From positions 1 through 35,053 of the forward strand of contig NZ_VXDB01000029.1 of NCBI RefSeq assembly GCF_008711325.1: a stretch of 35,053 nt of DNA, written 5' to 3'. The position numbers and the translations under genes were made by a program. The notes under the pieces were generated by a model. It saw only the letters and a program-made list of their open reading frames with translations. It was not told the DNA's origin and searched no databases. Positions 34,887-35,053 of this stretch are shown in pieces. The DNA is from Roseibium sediminis. GTDB lineage: Bacteria > Pseudomonadota > Alphaproteobacteria > Rhizobiales > Stappiaceae. Numbering within the stretch: position 1 is the first letter of the stretch; every line of letters starts with the position of its first letter.

Positions 34887-35053
34887 TTGCAGCACCACGG
34901 CAGCAGTTCATCGATTCGGTTGATGGGGTGATCGGCGATGTGGGTCAGTACGTCTCGCAAATAGGCTTCCGGATCGAGGCCGTTGAGCTTGGCGGTCTGA
35001 GACTGTGCAGATTTTTGTGCCCTGGCGCTTTGATTACGCCATTGGGAAGCGGT
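34883..35053 (-). pseudogene. C-terminal remnant of a second IS66-type TnpC
   Basis: The - strand frame from the window edge ends [20 protein letters not shown], then [17 protein letters not shown] and TGA at 34883-34885. This is the unmistakable C terminus of an IS66 TnpC, of a different subtype from the complete copy. The 18 or so residues before it ([16 protein letters not shown]) do not match the expected family sequence, so a junction probably lies near 34997. Whether more of the element exists beyond the window cannot be seen. Confidence 0.82.

Noticed and set aside
1..35053. CRISPR array, tRNA, rRNA or Wzx/Wzy genes
   Set aside because: No regularly spaced repeats, no RNA gene signatures and no Wzx-like or Wzy-like polytopic protein were seen; the export genes are of the ABC type.

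Overview
This window is most of a surface-polysaccharide (O-antigen or capsule type) biosynthesis locus on the + strand. A transposon-rich right end on the - strand closes it. Base composition (mid to high 50s % GC by eye), the use of GTG/TTG starts, the IS66-type elements and the protein flavour suggest a proteobacterium, probably an alphaproteobacterium. There is no rRNA or housekeeping gene to confirm this.

Layout. 1-468: an open frame running in from the left edge that I cannot identify, then the leader of ugd. 469-2012: UDP-glucose 6-dehydrogenase followed by a badly decayed UDP-glucuronate 4-epimerase. 2009-4259: Wzm/Wzt-type ABC exporter whose ATPase carries a C-terminal glycan-recognition-like domain. 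4281-9561: a compact, mostly overlapping set with a methyltransferase, DegT-type aminotransferase, radical SAM/SPASM protein, two more methyltransferases and a WbqC-like protein. 9822-11048: an AT-richer GT-B glycosyltransferase. 11244-17979: a 1342-residue asparagine synthetase/glycosyltransferase fusion and two paralogous methyltransferases sharing an unusual N-terminal module, with a broken reading frame between them. 18397-20497: Gmd and Fcl (GDP-L-fucose). 20497-25900: GT-C-like membrane protein, FkbM methyltransferase, methyltransferase-GT2 fusion, another methyltransferase and an LPG-synthase-TM/flippase-like membrane protein. 26055-31550: a 1028-residue multidomain glycosyltransferase, a GT4 and a rhamnosyltransferase-like GT2. 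31726-34233: a complete IS66-family element (tnpA, tnpB, tnpC). 34230-35053: a UPF0149/SEC-C gene overlapping the 3' end of a second IS66-type tnpC.

How it fits together (inference). Ugd makes UDP-glucuronate and Gmd/Fcl make GDP-fucose. The aminotransferase, radical SAM protein, WbqC-like protein and AsnB-like domain could supply amino, amide or other sugar decorations. At least five cytoplasmic glycosyltransferase domains assemble the chain, and Wzm/Wzt exports it. The 20497-25900 group has the parts expected for a polyprenyl-phosphate-sugar branch that glycosylates the chain in the periplasm. Eight methyltransferase domains in about 20 kb point to a heavily methylated glycan. I see no Wzx/Wzy, which agrees with the ABC-transporter route.
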